Assembly: GCA_041398785.1 (NCBI GenBank)
Contig: JAWKUA010000014.1
Coordinates: 124,001 to 188,000 of the forward strand
Direction of reading: 5' to 3'
DNA: 64,000 nt
From: Planctomycetaceae bacterium
Lineage (GTDB): Bacteria > Planctomycetota > Planctomycetia > Planctomycetales > Planctomycetaceae
The position numbers and the translations under genes are program-made. Below are positions 32,335 to 42,034 of this stretch, in pieces (positions within the stretch are counted from its first letter, which is position 1; each line of letters begins with the position of its first letter). The notes below the pieces were generated by a model. That model had not been told where the DNA came from. It worked only from the letters and a program-made list of their open reading frames with translations, and did no database searches.

Positions 32335-33420
32335 ATGCTGAGTTTTCTGCTGGTGAGCTTTCTGGCTCCCTTCTTCATAGCGCTTGTCGCGGCGCCGGTC
32401 ATTCGGTGGATTGCCCCCGCTCTGGGACTCGTTGATCAGCCGGGGCATCGCAAGGTCCACGTTAATCCAACGCCTATGGGTGGCGGAATCGCCGTGTTTC
32501 TGGGACTGGTGCTTCCCCTGGCCACGTACGCTGCGGTACCGTCGACGGTCGTTTCGCGTGTTCCGTCGCTGAGTCCCGTGGCAGCGGCGGTGGCCGATTC
32601 CGGATTGCAGCGTCAGGTTCTGGCCGTTGTCGTCGGCGCGGCGGTGCTGTTCGCAATGGGACTCGCCGACGACCGCTGGAACCTGCCGTGGTGGCTGCGA
32701 CTGGGGACACAACTGGTGGTCGCCGCGAGTGTCACGTTGTCGGGAGTGCAGGCGACAGTATTCGTCAGCCAGCCGTGGGTGGGATTTGTTGTGACGGTGC
32801 TTTGGATTGTGGTCCTGACAAACGCCATGAACTTTCTGGACAACATGGATGGCTTGTCAGCGGGGATCGGCGTTATTGCGTCTGTGCTTTCGGCGGGAAT
32901 TCTGCTGCTGCTTGTCAGACAGCCCCACTGGACGGTGGCGTTCGGTCTGCTGCTGCTGGCCGGTTCTCTTAGCGGCTTTCTGTGCTGGAACCGGCCTCCG
33001 GCGTCGATCTTCATGGGCGACTGCGGAAGCAACCTGATCGGTTTCCTGCTCGCCACGCTGACCGTTATGGGAACGTTCTACGACTACTCCGGCGCGCGGC
33101 ATGTGATTCTGGCGCCGCTGTGTGTTCTGGCGGTGCCGCTGTACGATTTTCTGACCGTGATCCTGATTCGACTGAAGCAGGGCCGAAGTCCGTTTCACGG
33201 CGATAAGAGCCACTTTTCCCACCGATTGGTGGAACTTGGCCTGCGACCGGCTCACGCTGTGCTGACGATTCATCTGGCAACACTGATGACCGGTCTGGGA
33301 GGAATGCTGTTGTATAAGGTTTCGGACTGGACGGGCGCGTGGCTGGTGATCGCTCTGATCTGCTGCGTGCTTTGTGTGATTGCCATTCTGGAAACCGTGG
33401 GGCGCCAGCAAAAGCGATGA
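32335..33420 (+). CDS. Undecaprenyl-phosphate sugar-1-phosphate transferase (WecA/MraY superfamily)
   Basis: The 361-residue protein is polytopic (about ten membrane helices) and transfers a sugar-1-phosphate from a UDP-sugar to undecaprenyl phosphate, starting a surface glycan. Family motifs are HVNPTPMGGGIAVF (42-55), ADD at 111-113, NAMNFLDNMDGLSAG from residue 163 (catalytic Asp), FMGDCGSNLIGF, and HGDKSHFSHRLVELG near the C-terminus, the WecA-type substrate loop. MraY is less likely because the last motif is WecA-like. The stop overlaps the next gene's start (ATGA), so it is coupled to the ligase-like gene. Confidence 0.9.
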   Translation: MLSFLLVSFLAPFFIALVAAPVIRWIAPALGLVDQPGHRKVHVNPTPMGGGIAVFLGLVLPLATYAAVPSTVVSRVPSLSPVAAAVADSGLQRQVLAVVVGAAVLFAMGLADDRWNLPWWLRLGTQLVVAASVTLSGVQATVFVSQPWVGFVVTVLWIVVLTNAMNFLDNMDGLSAGIGVIASVLSAGILLLLVRQPHWTVAFGLLLLAGSLSGFLCWNRPPASIFMGDCGSNLIGFLLATLTVMGTFYDYSGARHVILAPLCVLAVPLYDFLTVILIRLKQGRSPFHGDKSHFSHRLVELGLRPAHAVLTIHLATLMTGLGGMLLYKVSDWTGAWLVIALICCVLCVIAILETVGRQQKR

Positions 33421-35723
33421 ATCAGGTGTCTGTTTACTCCCTGCTGGCTCTGGTCACCGCCGGGTTCCTGTGGCCGTCGGAAGCAGCCATGGAAGGGCGG
33501 GGACTGCATCTTGCCGCGCTGTGGCTGATGCTTGCGGCACTGCACCCGCTTCTGGAGTCACGCTTCAATACGGCAGCGCGATTCTCGTGCCGCGGTCGGT
33601 GCCGGCTGCTGACGATCGGCATGTTGCTTCTGATCGCCGGTTTCTGGCTGTCGACGTGGCACGTGTTTCACGTTCGCGGAGATCGCCGCACGGCGCTGAA
33701 CCTGGCTTTCGAATGGTCAGCAGTTCTGGCCGCATGGTGGCTGCTGAGGCACTTTACATCAACGACCATCGGCTGCGGCCGGCTTGCTTCCGTGCTGACC
33801 GGCATCGCCGTGGGACTGTCAGTTCTGGGCGTCTGGCAGCACCACTGGCTGTACCAACATCAGGCCGAGTGGTATCGGGGGATGACGGATGCCCTGAATC
33901 AGGCGACTGACGAACCTGGACTGGTCGGCCAGATGGAAGCTGCCAGCATCCGGGCCGAACTTCAGCAGAACGGAGTTCCTCTGTCGGGCACAAGCCGGGA
34001 ACTCTTCGAACGCCGATTGTTGTCGAGTTCCGAGCCGTACGGCACGTTCGCTCTGGCGAATACGCTGGCGGGAGTCCTGGCCGCGTCGCTGGTGATTCTG
34101 GTCGGCAGTGTGACCACCCAGGTGCGACGACGAAGCCTGCTCCATCCCCGAACAGCCGTCCTGCAGGTGATCGCAGCCGTACTTATCGGCTACTGCCTGT
34201 TGCTGACAAAAAGCCGCACGGCCTGGGTCGGCTCGGTGGTGGGGACCCTGGCGGTGCTGCTGTCCGGCAACATCGGTCGAAGCCGGCGTCGCGCGTGGCT
34301 GGCGATTTCCGGAGTCGGAGCAGTGCTGGCGGCAGGTGCGGGAATCGGACTTGCGACAGGCGCAATCGACAGAGAAGTGGCGCTGGAAGCTCCAAGATCG
34401 CTGCAGTTTCGATTGTTCTACTGGACGGGCGCCGCGGGAGTGATTCGCGACAGTCCCGTTTTCGGAGCAGGGCCGGGCAACTTTCGACAGCGCTATCTGG
34501 CTCACAAACCCGTGGAATCCAGCGAAGAAATTCTGGATCCGCACAACATCCTTCTGGACACCTGGTCAACCGCCGGAATCGCCGGACTGGCGGGACTGCT
34601 GTTGATGATGTGGATGGGTTTGGCGCCGCTCTGGCGTGATAGCCCCGAACCGGACGATTCGCCGCGTCAGTCTCGGCGGGAACAGGGCGGCGGTCTGGTG
34701 ACGGCAGCAATCGTTTCCGGCTGGGGACTCCACTGGCTCGTGCAGCTGATCGACGGGATGTCGTGGGACGACACTCAGACTGTCGTGCTCGCGATACCGG
34801 TCTGCGCATTGGGAATGGCGGTCCTGGCGGGGCGACGGTTCCCGTGTCCGCCGTCGGTGGCGGCAGCGGCGCTGCTGGCGGTGTTCGTTCATTTGCTGGG
34901 AGCCGGGGGGCTGCAGATTTCCGTCGTCGGACTGCTGCTGGCCATTCTGCTTAGCCTTGCGGTTCCCCCGGCGGTTGTCACGAATCCGGCTGTGGGGACC
35001 TCGAAGGCGAGTGTCCTTTTGCCCGCCGGCAGGAGTCTGGGCTTCGGCGGATTGGCGCTCGCGGTGATTGTCGCCGGCATTGTCCCCGTGCGAACCGCAA
35101 CATCTCTGATGCTGCGAGGCGATGCGGCAATGGGAAATCGCGATTCGGGAACCGCCGAAGCGGCGTGGCGCCGTGCTGCGGACGCGGATCCGCTTGCCGT
35201 CGATCCGCGCCAACGCCTCGCGGAGGCTGCGACGTATAGACTTATGGCGGAAAGTGCCAATCGCCTGCCTGATCCTGCGCACGGGAGTCCGGAAGATCTC
35301 ACGGAGAATGATGCGGCGTCAACAGAACATGAGCCGCGTGCATCCTCGCTGGCAGCCTGCGATGCCCTGATCGACTGTGACGTCTGGCGTGTCGCGGGGT
35401 ATCATTACCGGGCGCAGCAGCATCAGATTCTGGCACTAAATTCCGATAACCCGACGCATTTGCGGCATGCGATCGACGACCAGAGGCGTGTGCTTGATGC
35501 GTATCCGTCAAATGGAACATACTGGATGGAACTGGCGAACATGTTTCAGGCCGACGACCAGTCTGAAGAAGCCTCGAAAGCTGCCGCCAGGGCACTGGCG
35601 ATTGACGACATCAATCGGACCTGGGGACACGTTGATCGGTATCTCGCCAGCCATGAACGCGAGTACCTGGAACTCCTTGTCAACGGGGATTCACACCCCG
35701 GTACGACGCGCCCCGACAGGTAA
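33417..35723 (+). CDS. O-antigen ligase/polymerase-like membrane protein with TPR tail
   Basis: The 768-residue product starts at ATG 33417, overlapping the upstream stop by four bases. About twelve membrane helices cover residues ~5-600. Wzy_C hallmarks are LLTKSRTAWVGSVVGTLAVL and GAGPGNFRQRYLAHKP, followed by LDPHNILLDTWSTAGIAGL, in which the PHN histidine is typical of O-antigen ligases. The C-terminal ~170 residues are soluble with TPR-like helices (GTAEAAWRRAADADPLAVDP, ELANMFQADDQSEEASKAAA). It probably joins or polymerises a glycan made with the upstream transferase, in the inner membrane. Confidence 0.82.
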   Translation: MNQVSVYSLLALVTAGFLWPSEAAMEGRGLHLAALWLMLAALHPLLESRFNTAARFSCRGRCRLLTIGMLLLIAGFWLSTWHVFHVRGDRRTALNLAFEWSAVLAAWWLLRHFTSTTIGCGRLASVLTGIAVGLSVLGVWQHHWLYQHQAEWYRGMTDALNQATDEPGLVGQMEAASIRAELQQNGVPLSGTSRELFERRLLSSSEPYGTFALANTLAGVLAASLVILVGSVTTQVRRRSLLHPRTAVLQVIAAVLIGYCLLLTKSRTAWVGSVVGTLAVLLSGNIGRSRRRAWLAISGVGAVLAAGAGIGLATGAIDREVALEAPRSLQFRLFYWTGAAGVIRDSPVFGAGPGNFRQRYLAHKPVESSEEILDPHNILLDTWSTAGIAGLAGLLLMMWMGLAPLWRDSPEPDDSPRQSRREQGGGLVTAAIVSGWGLHWLVQLIDGMSWDDTQTVVLAIPVCALGMAVLAGRRFPCPPSVAAAALLAVFVHLLGAGGLQISVVGLLLAILLSLAVPPAVVTNPAVGTSKASVLLPAGRSLGFGGLALAVIVAGIVPVRTATSLMLRGDAAMGNRDSGTAEAAWRRAADADPLAVDPRQRLAEAATYRLMAESANRLPDPAHGSPEDLTENDAASTEHEPRASSLAACDALIDCDVWRVAGYHYRAQQHQILALNSDNPTHLRHAIDDQRRVLDAYPSNGTYWMELANMFQADDQSEEASKAAARALAIDDINRTWGHVDRYLASHEREYLELLVNGDSHPGTTRPDR

Positions 35724-35753
35724 CAACAGGATCGAATCGAAGAAAGTTCTGCA

Positions 35754-36944
35754 ATGAAGAATCTCACCACCATCGCAGCATTCATCGGGCTTGCCGGAAT
35801 CCTGGTGGCCGGTCTGTATCTGTCAGGCAGCGATCTGAAGTCGTCAGATGCCGGAACCACACCGGACATTCTTGACCAGCAGAAGAGGGTGGCCACTCCT
35901 CCCAAACAACCGTCCGAAGGCCCGGAAATATCCCCGACCGGCCCGTGGCCGAAGGCTGTGGCCGAAGAGATTGAGTACAACTTCGGACGTGCTCACGTCA
36001 ACCAGGAAATGGAACACACGTTTACCATTCGAAACGACGGACCTGCCGAACTTGTGCTGGTCACAGGAACGCCAACCTGTCAGTGCACCAAATTCACTCT
36101 GGATAAGACAAACGTGCCGCCGGGCGAAGTGGCGACGCTGCTGATCGAATGGAAGGGCAAGGCTGTTGACACTTCGTTCGCACACGGAGGGCCCGTGTTC
36201 ACAAATGATCCTGACAACGTCACGATTCGCTTTCGAGTGGAAGGCGTCGTCGACCAGGAAATCGAGATGCGTCCCGAGGGCGACTGGAATCTGGGTGAAG
36301 TCTCGAGCGACAGCGCCGTGACGATGCACGGTTTTCTTTACAGCAACGTGTTCGACAGCTTGACTCTGAAATCCATGAAGTCGGAGTCCGGGAAGGTCAC
36401 GCTGGATGCCACTCCGCTGTCGTCCGCCGACGTGATTGAGATGGACGCCCGATCCGGCATGGAAATCATCGCCACTGTTCCGCCTGACATTGCACCTGGG
36501 CCGTTCATCGACACAGTCACCGTTGAAATCGAAGAACTGACAAAGCCCGTTACGATTTCACTTCGGGCGCACAAACCCGGTGACATCAGGATCCTGCCGA
36601 CCTATGGAGTAATGTGGAATGCGGAAACCCACGGACTGACACTGGGACGATTTCACACCTCGGACGGGCGGTCAGCAAAGCTGATGCTGCTGGTTGACGA
36701 ATCAAAAATGGATCAGCCGCTGGAACTGACGGAAGTGACTGCGGATCCGTCGTTCATTGAAGTCACGCTGACTCCGGAAGGCAGCACCGGCGGCAAAATG
36801 AAACGGTATTCTCTGTCAGTCGTCGTTCCCCCGGGCATTCCCCGAACCGACCGCGAAGAAAACAACCCCGGCAGGATCGTCTGCAAGACAAACCATCCCA
36901 GCGGAGAACAACTGCTGCTGAACCTGAAACTAAAGGCGTTCTGA
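35754..36944 (+). CDS. DUF1573 protein, membrane-anchored or secreted
   Basis: The 396-residue protein opens with one hydrophobic segment (LTTIAAFIGLAGILVAGLYL), then a Pro/Ser linker. The DUF1573 block is EYNFGRAHVNQEMEHTFTIR followed by GTPTCQCTKFTLDK. Two or three further beta-sandwich domains follow to the end. Function is unestablished. It lies 30 bp after the ligase-like gene and ahead of the cytochrome gene on the same strand, so it may be carried on the same transcript. Confidence 0.82.
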   Translation: MKNLTTIAAFIGLAGILVAGLYLSGSDLKSSDAGTTPDILDQQKRVATPPKQPSEGPEISPTGPWPKAVAEEIEYNFGRAHVNQEMEHTFTIRNDGPAELVLVTGTPTCQCTKFTLDKTNVPPGEVATLLIEWKGKAVDTSFAHGGPVFTNDPDNVTIRFRVEGVVDQEIEMRPEGDWNLGEVSSDSAVTMHGFLYSNVFDSLTLKSMKSESGKVTLDATPLSSADVIEMDARSGMEIIATVPPDIAPGPFIDTVTVEIEELTKPVTISLRAHKPGDIRILPTYGVMWNAETHGLTLGRFHTSDGRSAKLMLLVDESKMDQPLELTEVTADPSFIEVTLTPEGSTGGKMKRYSLSVVVPPGIPRTDREENNPGRIVCKTNHPSGEQLLLNLKLKAF

Positions 36945-37084
36945 ATCAGCCGGTGCTGGCCGGTCGTTCCGTGCCGTGAGCCGGCTTCACTTCCCGTCAT
37001 CGATCAGGATGACCGTCACCTGGGATTCTCGATCTCACGGCAAACCGTTATGGTGCCAACCCGGCGGAGGTGTTCCGCTGGTCC

Positions 37085-38734
37085 ATGTCCGCATCTGTCC
37101 CGTCAGCCAGGATATCTGTCGTGCGCGGTCCCGCTTTGGCCCTTCTGGGCATCGTTTGCCTGATCGCTCTGCTTTTTGTGGCACTCCGTCTTCGAGACAC
37201 CAGTGTGAAGTCCACGGCTGTGGATTCCGTACCGGAGGGTGCAGCGTCAGACGTTCCGGATGCGTCTCCGGCAACCGCCGAAGCAGCGGCCCCCGTTCAC
37301 AGTGACGTTGTGCCGGTCTGGAACGAATGGCCCGCGCCTCAACTGGGGCTGCTTGTCACCGGAGAACAACACGGCTACTTCGAACCGTGCGGCTGCACGT
37401 CCAACCAGATGGGCGGAATGTCCCGGCGCGCGAATCTTGCGAAGAAGCTTACGGATGCCGGCTGGACGCTGCGAGGCGTTGATCTGGGTGGATTGGCACG
37501 CAGATCCGTACGACAGGCTCAGATCAAGTTCGAAACGTCACTGCTTGCGCTGCGGGAACTGAACTACGCAGCAGTTGGACTCGGTCCGGAGGATCTCCGG
37601 CTGAGTCCCGACTTCCTGTTGTCGCAGCAGCACCTTCCGGATGACGAGCATCCGCTGTTTCTCGTCAGTGCCAATCTGGTCTTCTTTGATACCCCGGAAC
37701 TCGGCACGCCGACCCCTACCGCCATTGTGACTGAACAGGGAGTGACGGTTGGAATTACGTCCGTGCTCAGCGAAAGCCTGAAGGAAACCGTTCTTCCGGA
37801 AGGAGCCAATCTGAACATCACGTGGTCGGAACCGGGGCCGGCGATTGAAAAGGCCATGGCGACTTTCGACGAAGCCGGTGCCGGTTTCCGCGTGTTGTTG
37901 TCACACGGGACGCTTGAGGAATCGAGGGCACTTGCGGAACAGTTTCCGGGGTTCGATGTCATCCTCGCCGCGGAAGGCCCCAGTGATCCGGATCCCACTG
38001 CGCTGCCGGACAAGGTCGGTAAGACTCTGGTGCTGGAGCTGGGCCGCAAGGGAAAATACGCCGGCGTCATTGGAATCTACCCGGACGACAACGAAACACC
38101 GGTCCGGTTTCAGTTGATCCCGCTCGAACGCAGCGCGTTCGACGATACTCCGGAAATGGTACAACTGATGCAGGAGTATCAGGAACGGCTGCGGGACGAG
38201 CAGATCGTTCTGTCGGAGAACCCCAAGCTGCATCCGTCGGGCGCGTTCTTTCTCGGGTCGGAGACGTGCGGAGAATGCCACTCGAAGGCTTATGAAGTCT
38301 GGGCCGCATCAGGTCATGCTCACGCGCTGGAAAGCCTCGACCCTCAGAACCAGCGGACAGGCTACGAACGCCTGAACGGAGTGGCGCGAATGTTCGACCC
38401 GGAATGCCTGGCATGCCACGTGACAGGATGGAATCCCGAAGAATACTTCCGCTATGAATCCGGGTTCCTCAATGAACCGTTTGCTACAACCGATGAACAG
38501 AAGCTGCTGGAAAAAAGCATGGCCGGCAGCGGCTGCGAAAACTGCCATGGTCCCGGAAGCCGACACGTCGAACTTGTCGACGCCGACGACCTGGACGCGG
38601 CTCGCCAGGAAGTTCGCGTGACATTACAGCAGGCGAAAGACAACGTGTGCTACAAATGCCACGACGTCGACAACAGTCCGCATTTTGAATTCGATGATTA
38701 CTGGCCGAAAGTTGAACACAAGGGCATGGACTGA
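37085..38734 (+). CDS. Tetraheme cytochrome c fused to a phosphoesterase-like domain
   Basis: The 549-residue product starts at ATG 37085; a GTG at 37070 is an alternative. One membrane helix (~15-35) anchors it. Residues ~85-345 resemble the 5'-nucleotidase-type phosphoesterase fold (LLVTGEQHGYFEPCGCTSNQ, GGMSRRANLAKKL, AVGLGPEDLRLSPDFLL, FRVLLSHGTLEESRALAE, KYAGVIGIYPDDNE). The C-terminal part carries four CXXCH haem sites: CGECH (395-399), CLACH (441-445), CENCH (484-488) and CYKCH (522-526). These lie in a cytochrome c554-type arrangement. Such fusions are predicted periplasmic electron carriers; their reaction is unknown. The FEPCGC motif may hold extra metal or disulfide ligands. Confidence 0.85.
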   Translation: MSASVPSARISVVRGPALALLGIVCLIALLFVALRLRDTSVKSTAVDSVPEGAASDVPDASPATAEAAAPVHSDVVPVWNEWPAPQLGLLVTGEQHGYFEPCGCTSNQMGGMSRRANLAKKLTDAGWTLRGVDLGGLARRSVRQAQIKFETSLLALRELNYAAVGLGPEDLRLSPDFLLSQQHLPDDEHPLFLVSANLVFFDTPELGTPTPTAIVTEQGVTVGITSVLSESLKETVLPEGANLNITWSEPGPAIEKAMATFDEAGAGFRVLLSHGTLEESRALAEQFPGFDVILAAEGPSDPDPTALPDKVGKTLVLELGRKGKYAGVIGIYPDDNETPVRFQLIPLERSAFDDTPEMVQLMQEYQERLRDEQIVLSENPKLHPSGAFFLGSETCGECHSKAYEVWAASGHAHALESLDPQNQRTGYERLNGVARMFDPECLACHVTGWNPEEYFRYESGFLNEPFATTDEQKLLEKSMAGSGCENCHGPGSRHVELVDADDLDAARQEVRVTLQQAKDNVCYKCHDVDNSPHFEFDDYWPKVEHKGMD

Positions 38735-39175
38735 GTGCATCCGCTTCGTCAACTGGCCCAGCTGGTCGGCCTGCATGTGCCGGCTGAGTATCTGACTTTG
38801 CTTCAGAACTATCCCGCTGAACTGCTGGCGGCGATGCGGGCCGCCGACGGGTCCGACCTGGAAGGCACCGTCAGCGCCGTGGAACTGATTGCGGAACCCG
38901 AACAGGTTCTGGAAATCAACCGCGAAGCGCGATCCGGCCCGGTCCTGAAACCGTCGGGTGAAGAATTCTTCTGGCCGCAGCAGTTGATCGTGATTGGCGA
39001 AAGCGGCACCGGCGACTACTACTGTATCGATGCCACGGGCGAGCACGATGGCGTGCTGCTGTTTGAACATCAGCCGGTGGAATTTGCTCAGGTCTCGGAA
39101 TCGCTGGACGATTTCGTCGACCTGCTGATTGAAAACTTCGCGCCATCCACCAATGATCCCGCCGCCGAGCGGTGA
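38735..39175 (+). CDS. SMI1/KNR4 (SUKH) family protein
   Basis: The 146-residue product starts with GTG 38735, immediately after the preceding stop. Family features are the early PAEYLTLLQNYPAELLAAM, then FFWPQQLIVIGESGTGDYYCID with GDYY matching the family core, and EFAQVSESLDDFVDLLIEN at the end. SUKH proteins act as toxin-immunity proteins in several polymorphic toxin systems and as regulators elsewhere. No toxin is adjacent here, so the role is open. Confidence 0.8.
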   Translation: MHPLRQLAQLVGLHVPAEYLTLLQNYPAELLAAMRAADGSDLEGTVSAVELIAEPEQVLEINREARSGPVLKPSGEEFFWPQQLIVIGESGTGDYYCIDATGEHDGVLLFEHQPVEFAQVSESLDDFVDLLIENFAPSTNDPAAER

Positions 39176-39233
39176 AACCACTGCTTTGCCGATGGCTGCC
39201 CCGGCTCCCTGAAAACCTGACGCTTCGCAATCC

Positions 39234-39542
39234 ATGCAGACTCCGCAGAATATTCGCGTCCACAAACAGGATCGCATCCTGGAACTCGTCTGGAATGACG
39301 GGAAAACGTCACGGCTGCCGTTTCGCAGCGTCCGACAGAACTGTCGCTGCGCTGTCTGCGTCGATGAATTCACCGGACGACAGGTGCTGGATCCGAACAG
39401 CGTTCCGGATGACATCGAAATCCTTGAGGCATCGCTGACCGGCAACTACGCCATGAAATTTCGCTGGTCCGATACCCACGATTCCGGCTTGTTTACCTGG
39501 GACCATCTGCGATCAATTGCCGATCGGCTGGCGGCGGGATAG
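39234..39542 (+). CDS. DUF971 protein
   Basis: The 102-residue protein matches DUF971 (the GBBH-like N-terminal domain) in length and pattern: RILELVWNDGKTSRLPF, VRQNCRCAVCVDEFTGRQ with the CxxCxxC-like cysteines, then NYAMKFRWSDTHDSGLFTWD. Stand-alone DUF971 proteins are often encoded near iron-sulfur assembly genes and are proposed to bind a metal or cluster. It sits upstream of recA with a 114-bp gap. Confidence 0.85.
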   Translation: MQTPQNIRVHKQDRILELVWNDGKTSRLPFRSVRQNCRCAVCVDEFTGRQVLDPNSVPDDIEILEASLTGNYAMKFRWSDTHDSGLFTWDHLRSIADRLAAG

Positions 39543-39656
39543 CAGCCTGCGTCGTTCCGCCGTGCTTTTGCAAACTCCGCGTGGATCTTCTAACTTACCC
39601 TGACGGGCTGAAGCGTCATCGGCCCCCAATTTCATCTTCGCAACAGGCAGGCAGCA

Positions 39657-40751
39657 ATGGCCAAGGCACGAGGCAAGTCCGTTCCCGCGAAAGGATCGGC
39701 CGACAGTAACGGATCGATGCTCGAAAACGCCGTCGGGCAGATCGAAAAGACGTTCGGCCAGGGTTCGATCATGAAGTTGAACTCGGCGGAGAACTTTGCC
39801 GGCGTCCCGGGAATCTCGACCGGCGCGCTTTCGCTGGACCTGGCACTCGGCGGGCGCGGATTCCCCCGCGGCCGCATCATCGAACTCTACGGACCGGAAT
39901 CCAGCGGCAAGACGACTCTGGCCCTGCACGCTCTGGCAAGTGCGCAGAAGGAAGGCGGGATTGCGGCGTTCATCGACGCGGAACACGCTCTTGATCCCTC
40001 ATGGGCGCGAAAACTGGGAGTCAACCTGGACGAACTGCTGGTCAGCCAGCCGTCCTATGGCGAAGAAGCACTGCAGATCGCCGAGATGCTGATCAAATCC
40101 AATGCCGTCGACATCATTGTGATCGATTCGGTCGCCGCCCTGGTTCCCAAAGCCGAACTGGACGGTGAAATCGGTGACAGCCATGTCGGGCTGCAGGCTC
40201 GCATGATGAGTCAGGCGATGCGCAAGCTTACCGGAGCGATCGCCAAGGCCAGGACCACCGTGATTTTCATCAATCAGCTTCGTGAAAAAATCGGTGTCAT
40301 GTTCGGCAGTCCGGAAACCACACCCGGCGGCAAGGCACTGAAGTTTTACAGCTCCTGCCGAGTCGACGTGCGGAGAATTGCGTCGCTGAAAGACGGCGAC
40401 ACGCAGATCGGAATCCGAATGCGCGCCAAGATCGTAAAGAACAAGGTCGCGCCTCCGTTCCGGATCGCGGAGTTCGACATGTACAACACCAGCGGCATCA
40501 GCCGGGAAGCGGATCTGGTCGATCTGGCAGTCGAAGAAAAAATCATTGACCGCAGCGGAAGCTGGTTCAGCTACGGCAAGACAAGGCTGGGGCAGGGACG
40601 GGATCGCGCGAAGGCGTTTCTGGAAGAAAACCCTGATATCGTCACTGAAATCACAAACAAAGTACTGGCGGCAAAGGGATTTCCTCCCGTTGGAGCAGCG
40701 CCGGCCGCAGAAGCCGAGGCCGAAGAACCCGTTGAGGCGGAAGTGTCCTGA
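39657..40751 (+). CDS. recA: Recombinase RecA
   Basis: The 364-residue protein promotes homologous pairing and LexA cleavage. The Walker A loop GPESSGKT is at residues 79-86, followed by [31 protein letters not shown] (Walker B) and the L1/L2 region ([34 protein letters not shown]). The C-terminal domain ends in an acidic tail ([13 protein letters not shown]). Length and all motifs are normal. ATG 39657 is followed by the usual Lys-rich start. I see no LexA box upstream by eye. Confidence 0.97.
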   Translation: MAKARGKSVPAKGSADSNGSMLENAVGQIEKTFGQGSIMKLNSAENFAGVPGISTGALSLDLALGGRGFPRGRIIELYGPESSGKTTLALHALASAQKEGGIAAFIDAEHALDPSWARKLGVNLDELLVSQPSYGEEALQIAEMLIKSNAVDIIVIDSVAALVPKAELDGEIGDSHVGLQARMMSQAMRKLTGAIAKARTTVIFINQLREKIGVMFGSPETTPGGKALKFYSSCRVDVRRIASLKDGDTQIGIRMRAKIVKNKVAPPFRIAEFDMYNTSGISREADLVDLAVEEKIIDRSGSWFSYGKTRLGQGRDRAKAFLEENPDIVTEITNKVLAAKGFPPVGAAPAAEAEAEEPVEAEVS

Positions 40752-40787
40752 ACGGATTTCGGAAATGACTGAAACCTGAAAACGCCC

Positions 40788-41465
40788 GTGCCTGATCAAG
40801 CACCCCATGCCTATCTGAAACGCGGTCTGGTCTGGCGAATGGTGCATGTCGCCACAAGCCTGTTCACGCACAGCTGGCTGCGGCTTTCGGTCACCGGGCG
40901 CGAGAACATCGACAACACTCGCGGCGGCATTCTGCTGTTCAATCACCAGAGCTTTCTTGATCCGCTGCTGGCGGCCGTGCGTCTCAGTCGGCCTGTGTCC
41001 TATCTGGCTCGTGACAGCCTGTTTGTGATTCCGGTCGTGGGCTGGATTCTGCGAAACACCTACGTCACGCCGCTGAATCGGACCGCATTCCGCGGCAGCA
41101 GTATTCGGCAGGCCCTGGAACGGCTGGAATCCGGCTTTCTGGTGGGAGTCTTTCCGGAAGGTACGCGGACTCCCGATGGCGAAGTGAAGGCTTTTCGACC
41201 GGGATTTCTCTCGCTGGTGCGCCGCAGCGATGTCCCCATCTATCCGGTCGGCATTTCCGGAGCGGACAAGGCCATGCCGCGAGGAGCATGGTTTGTCCGT
41301 CCGGCTCGAATCACGATACACTATGGTGCACCACTGACAGCAGCCGAGTGCGAACAGCTTCGTGAGAACAGGAACGAAAAAGCCGCCGCAGAACTTGCCA
41401 GACAGCGAGTGATGGAAAACCAGTTGCTGGCAGCCAAAAACCTCAGCACACGGGCACTGACATGA
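40788..41465 (+). CDS. 1-acyl-sn-glycerol-3-phosphate acyltransferase (PlsC-type)
   Basis: The 225-residue product starts with GTG 40788. The acyltransferase motif I is NHQSFLD (HX4D), motif II NRTAFRGS, and motif III VGVFPEGTRTPDG, all in order. It acylates lysophosphatidic acid in phospholipid synthesis; plsC is the closest name but other lysophospholipids are possible. Its stop overlaps the next gene by four bases (ATGA), so it is coupled to the DUF2007 gene. Confidence 0.85.
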   Translation: MPDQAPHAYLKRGLVWRMVHVATSLFTHSWLRLSVTGRENIDNTRGGILLFNHQSFLDPLLAAVRLSRPVSYLARDSLFVIPVVGWILRNTYVTPLNRTAFRGSSIRQALERLESGFLVGVFPEGTRTPDGEVKAFRPGFLSLVRRSDVPIYPVGISGADKAMPRGAWFVRPARITIHYGAPLTAAECEQLRENRNEKAAAELARQRVMENQLLAAKNLSTRALT

Positions 41466-41734
41466 CCATCGACGCAAACAGTCCTGTTACGCTGTTGTCG
41501 GTACCCTATGAACCGGAAGCCGTGTTCCTCGTCAACGCGCTTGCCGATCACGGCGTCGAAGCGAGAATGTTCGGCGTGCTGACGTCGGCCTTTCGCGCGG
41601 AGGCTCCGGGGGAGGTTTCCGTCACCGTCCGCAGCGCTGACCTCGCGCGAGCCCAGCAGGCGCTGGAACAAATCGACCGCGAGCGAGGACAGGTGGACTG
41701 GTCAAAGGTCGATGTGGGTGACCCCGAGGAGTAA
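41462..41734 (+). CDS. DUF2007 (small signal-transducing-type) protein
   Basis: The 90-residue product matches DUF2007: VTLLSVPYEPEAVFLVNALADHG is the ferredoxin-like opening, followed by FGVLTSAF and the AQQALEQI helix. DUF2007 is a small alpha/beta domain proposed to bind a ligand or interact with enzymes. Translation is coupled to plsC (ATGA overlap). Confidence 0.8.
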   Translation: MTIDANSPVTLLSVPYEPEAVFLVNALADHGVEARMFGVLTSAFRAEAPGEVSVTVRSADLARAQQALEQIDRERGQVDWSKVDVGDPEE

Positions 41735-41764
41735 GAATCAACGTTTCGGCGAAGTGAGTTGGAC

Positions 41765-42034
41765 ATGCAAAAGCAAAGGATGGGGCCGAACGACACTCAC
41801 CCGGATGTCGATGCCCTTCAGGCAGCAGGGTTTCGCGCGATGACGGCGGAACGGAAGTTTGCACTCATGGACTCGCTGACGACTTCGTGTGTTTCAATGG
41901 CGCGGCAGGCCATTCGGGATGCTCACCCGGATCTCAGCCAGCGCGAACGTGATTTATTGTTCGTCGAGATCCACTATGGGAGGGAATGGGCAGAGCGTCT
42001 TCGTGACCGCGCTATCGGATCGGACGAGCGATGA
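41765..42034 (+). CDS. Small protein paired with a nucleotidyltransferase
   Basis: The 89-residue product starts at ATG 41765 (a TTG at 41759 is possible). It is helical and charged (FALMDSLTTSCVSMARQAIR, SQRERDLLFVEIHYGREWAE) with no recognised domain. Its stop overlaps the start of the nucleotidyltransferase gene by four bases (ATGA), indicating coupled translation. The arrangement (short helical protein, then an MNT-fold enzyme) resembles two-gene toxin-antitoxin modules, but neither half can be assigned a role from sequence. Confidence 0.6.
   Translation: MQKQRMGPNDTHPDVDALQAAGFRAMTAERKFALMDSLTTSCVSMARQAIRDAHPDLSQRERDLLFVEIHYGREWAERLRDRAIGSDER

Noticed and set aside
39999..41477. Open frame of 492 codons on the minus strand across recA and plsC
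   Set aside because: Antisense to two recognised genes, with no domain and a His/Asp/Arg-rich composition typical of antisense frames in GC-rich genes.
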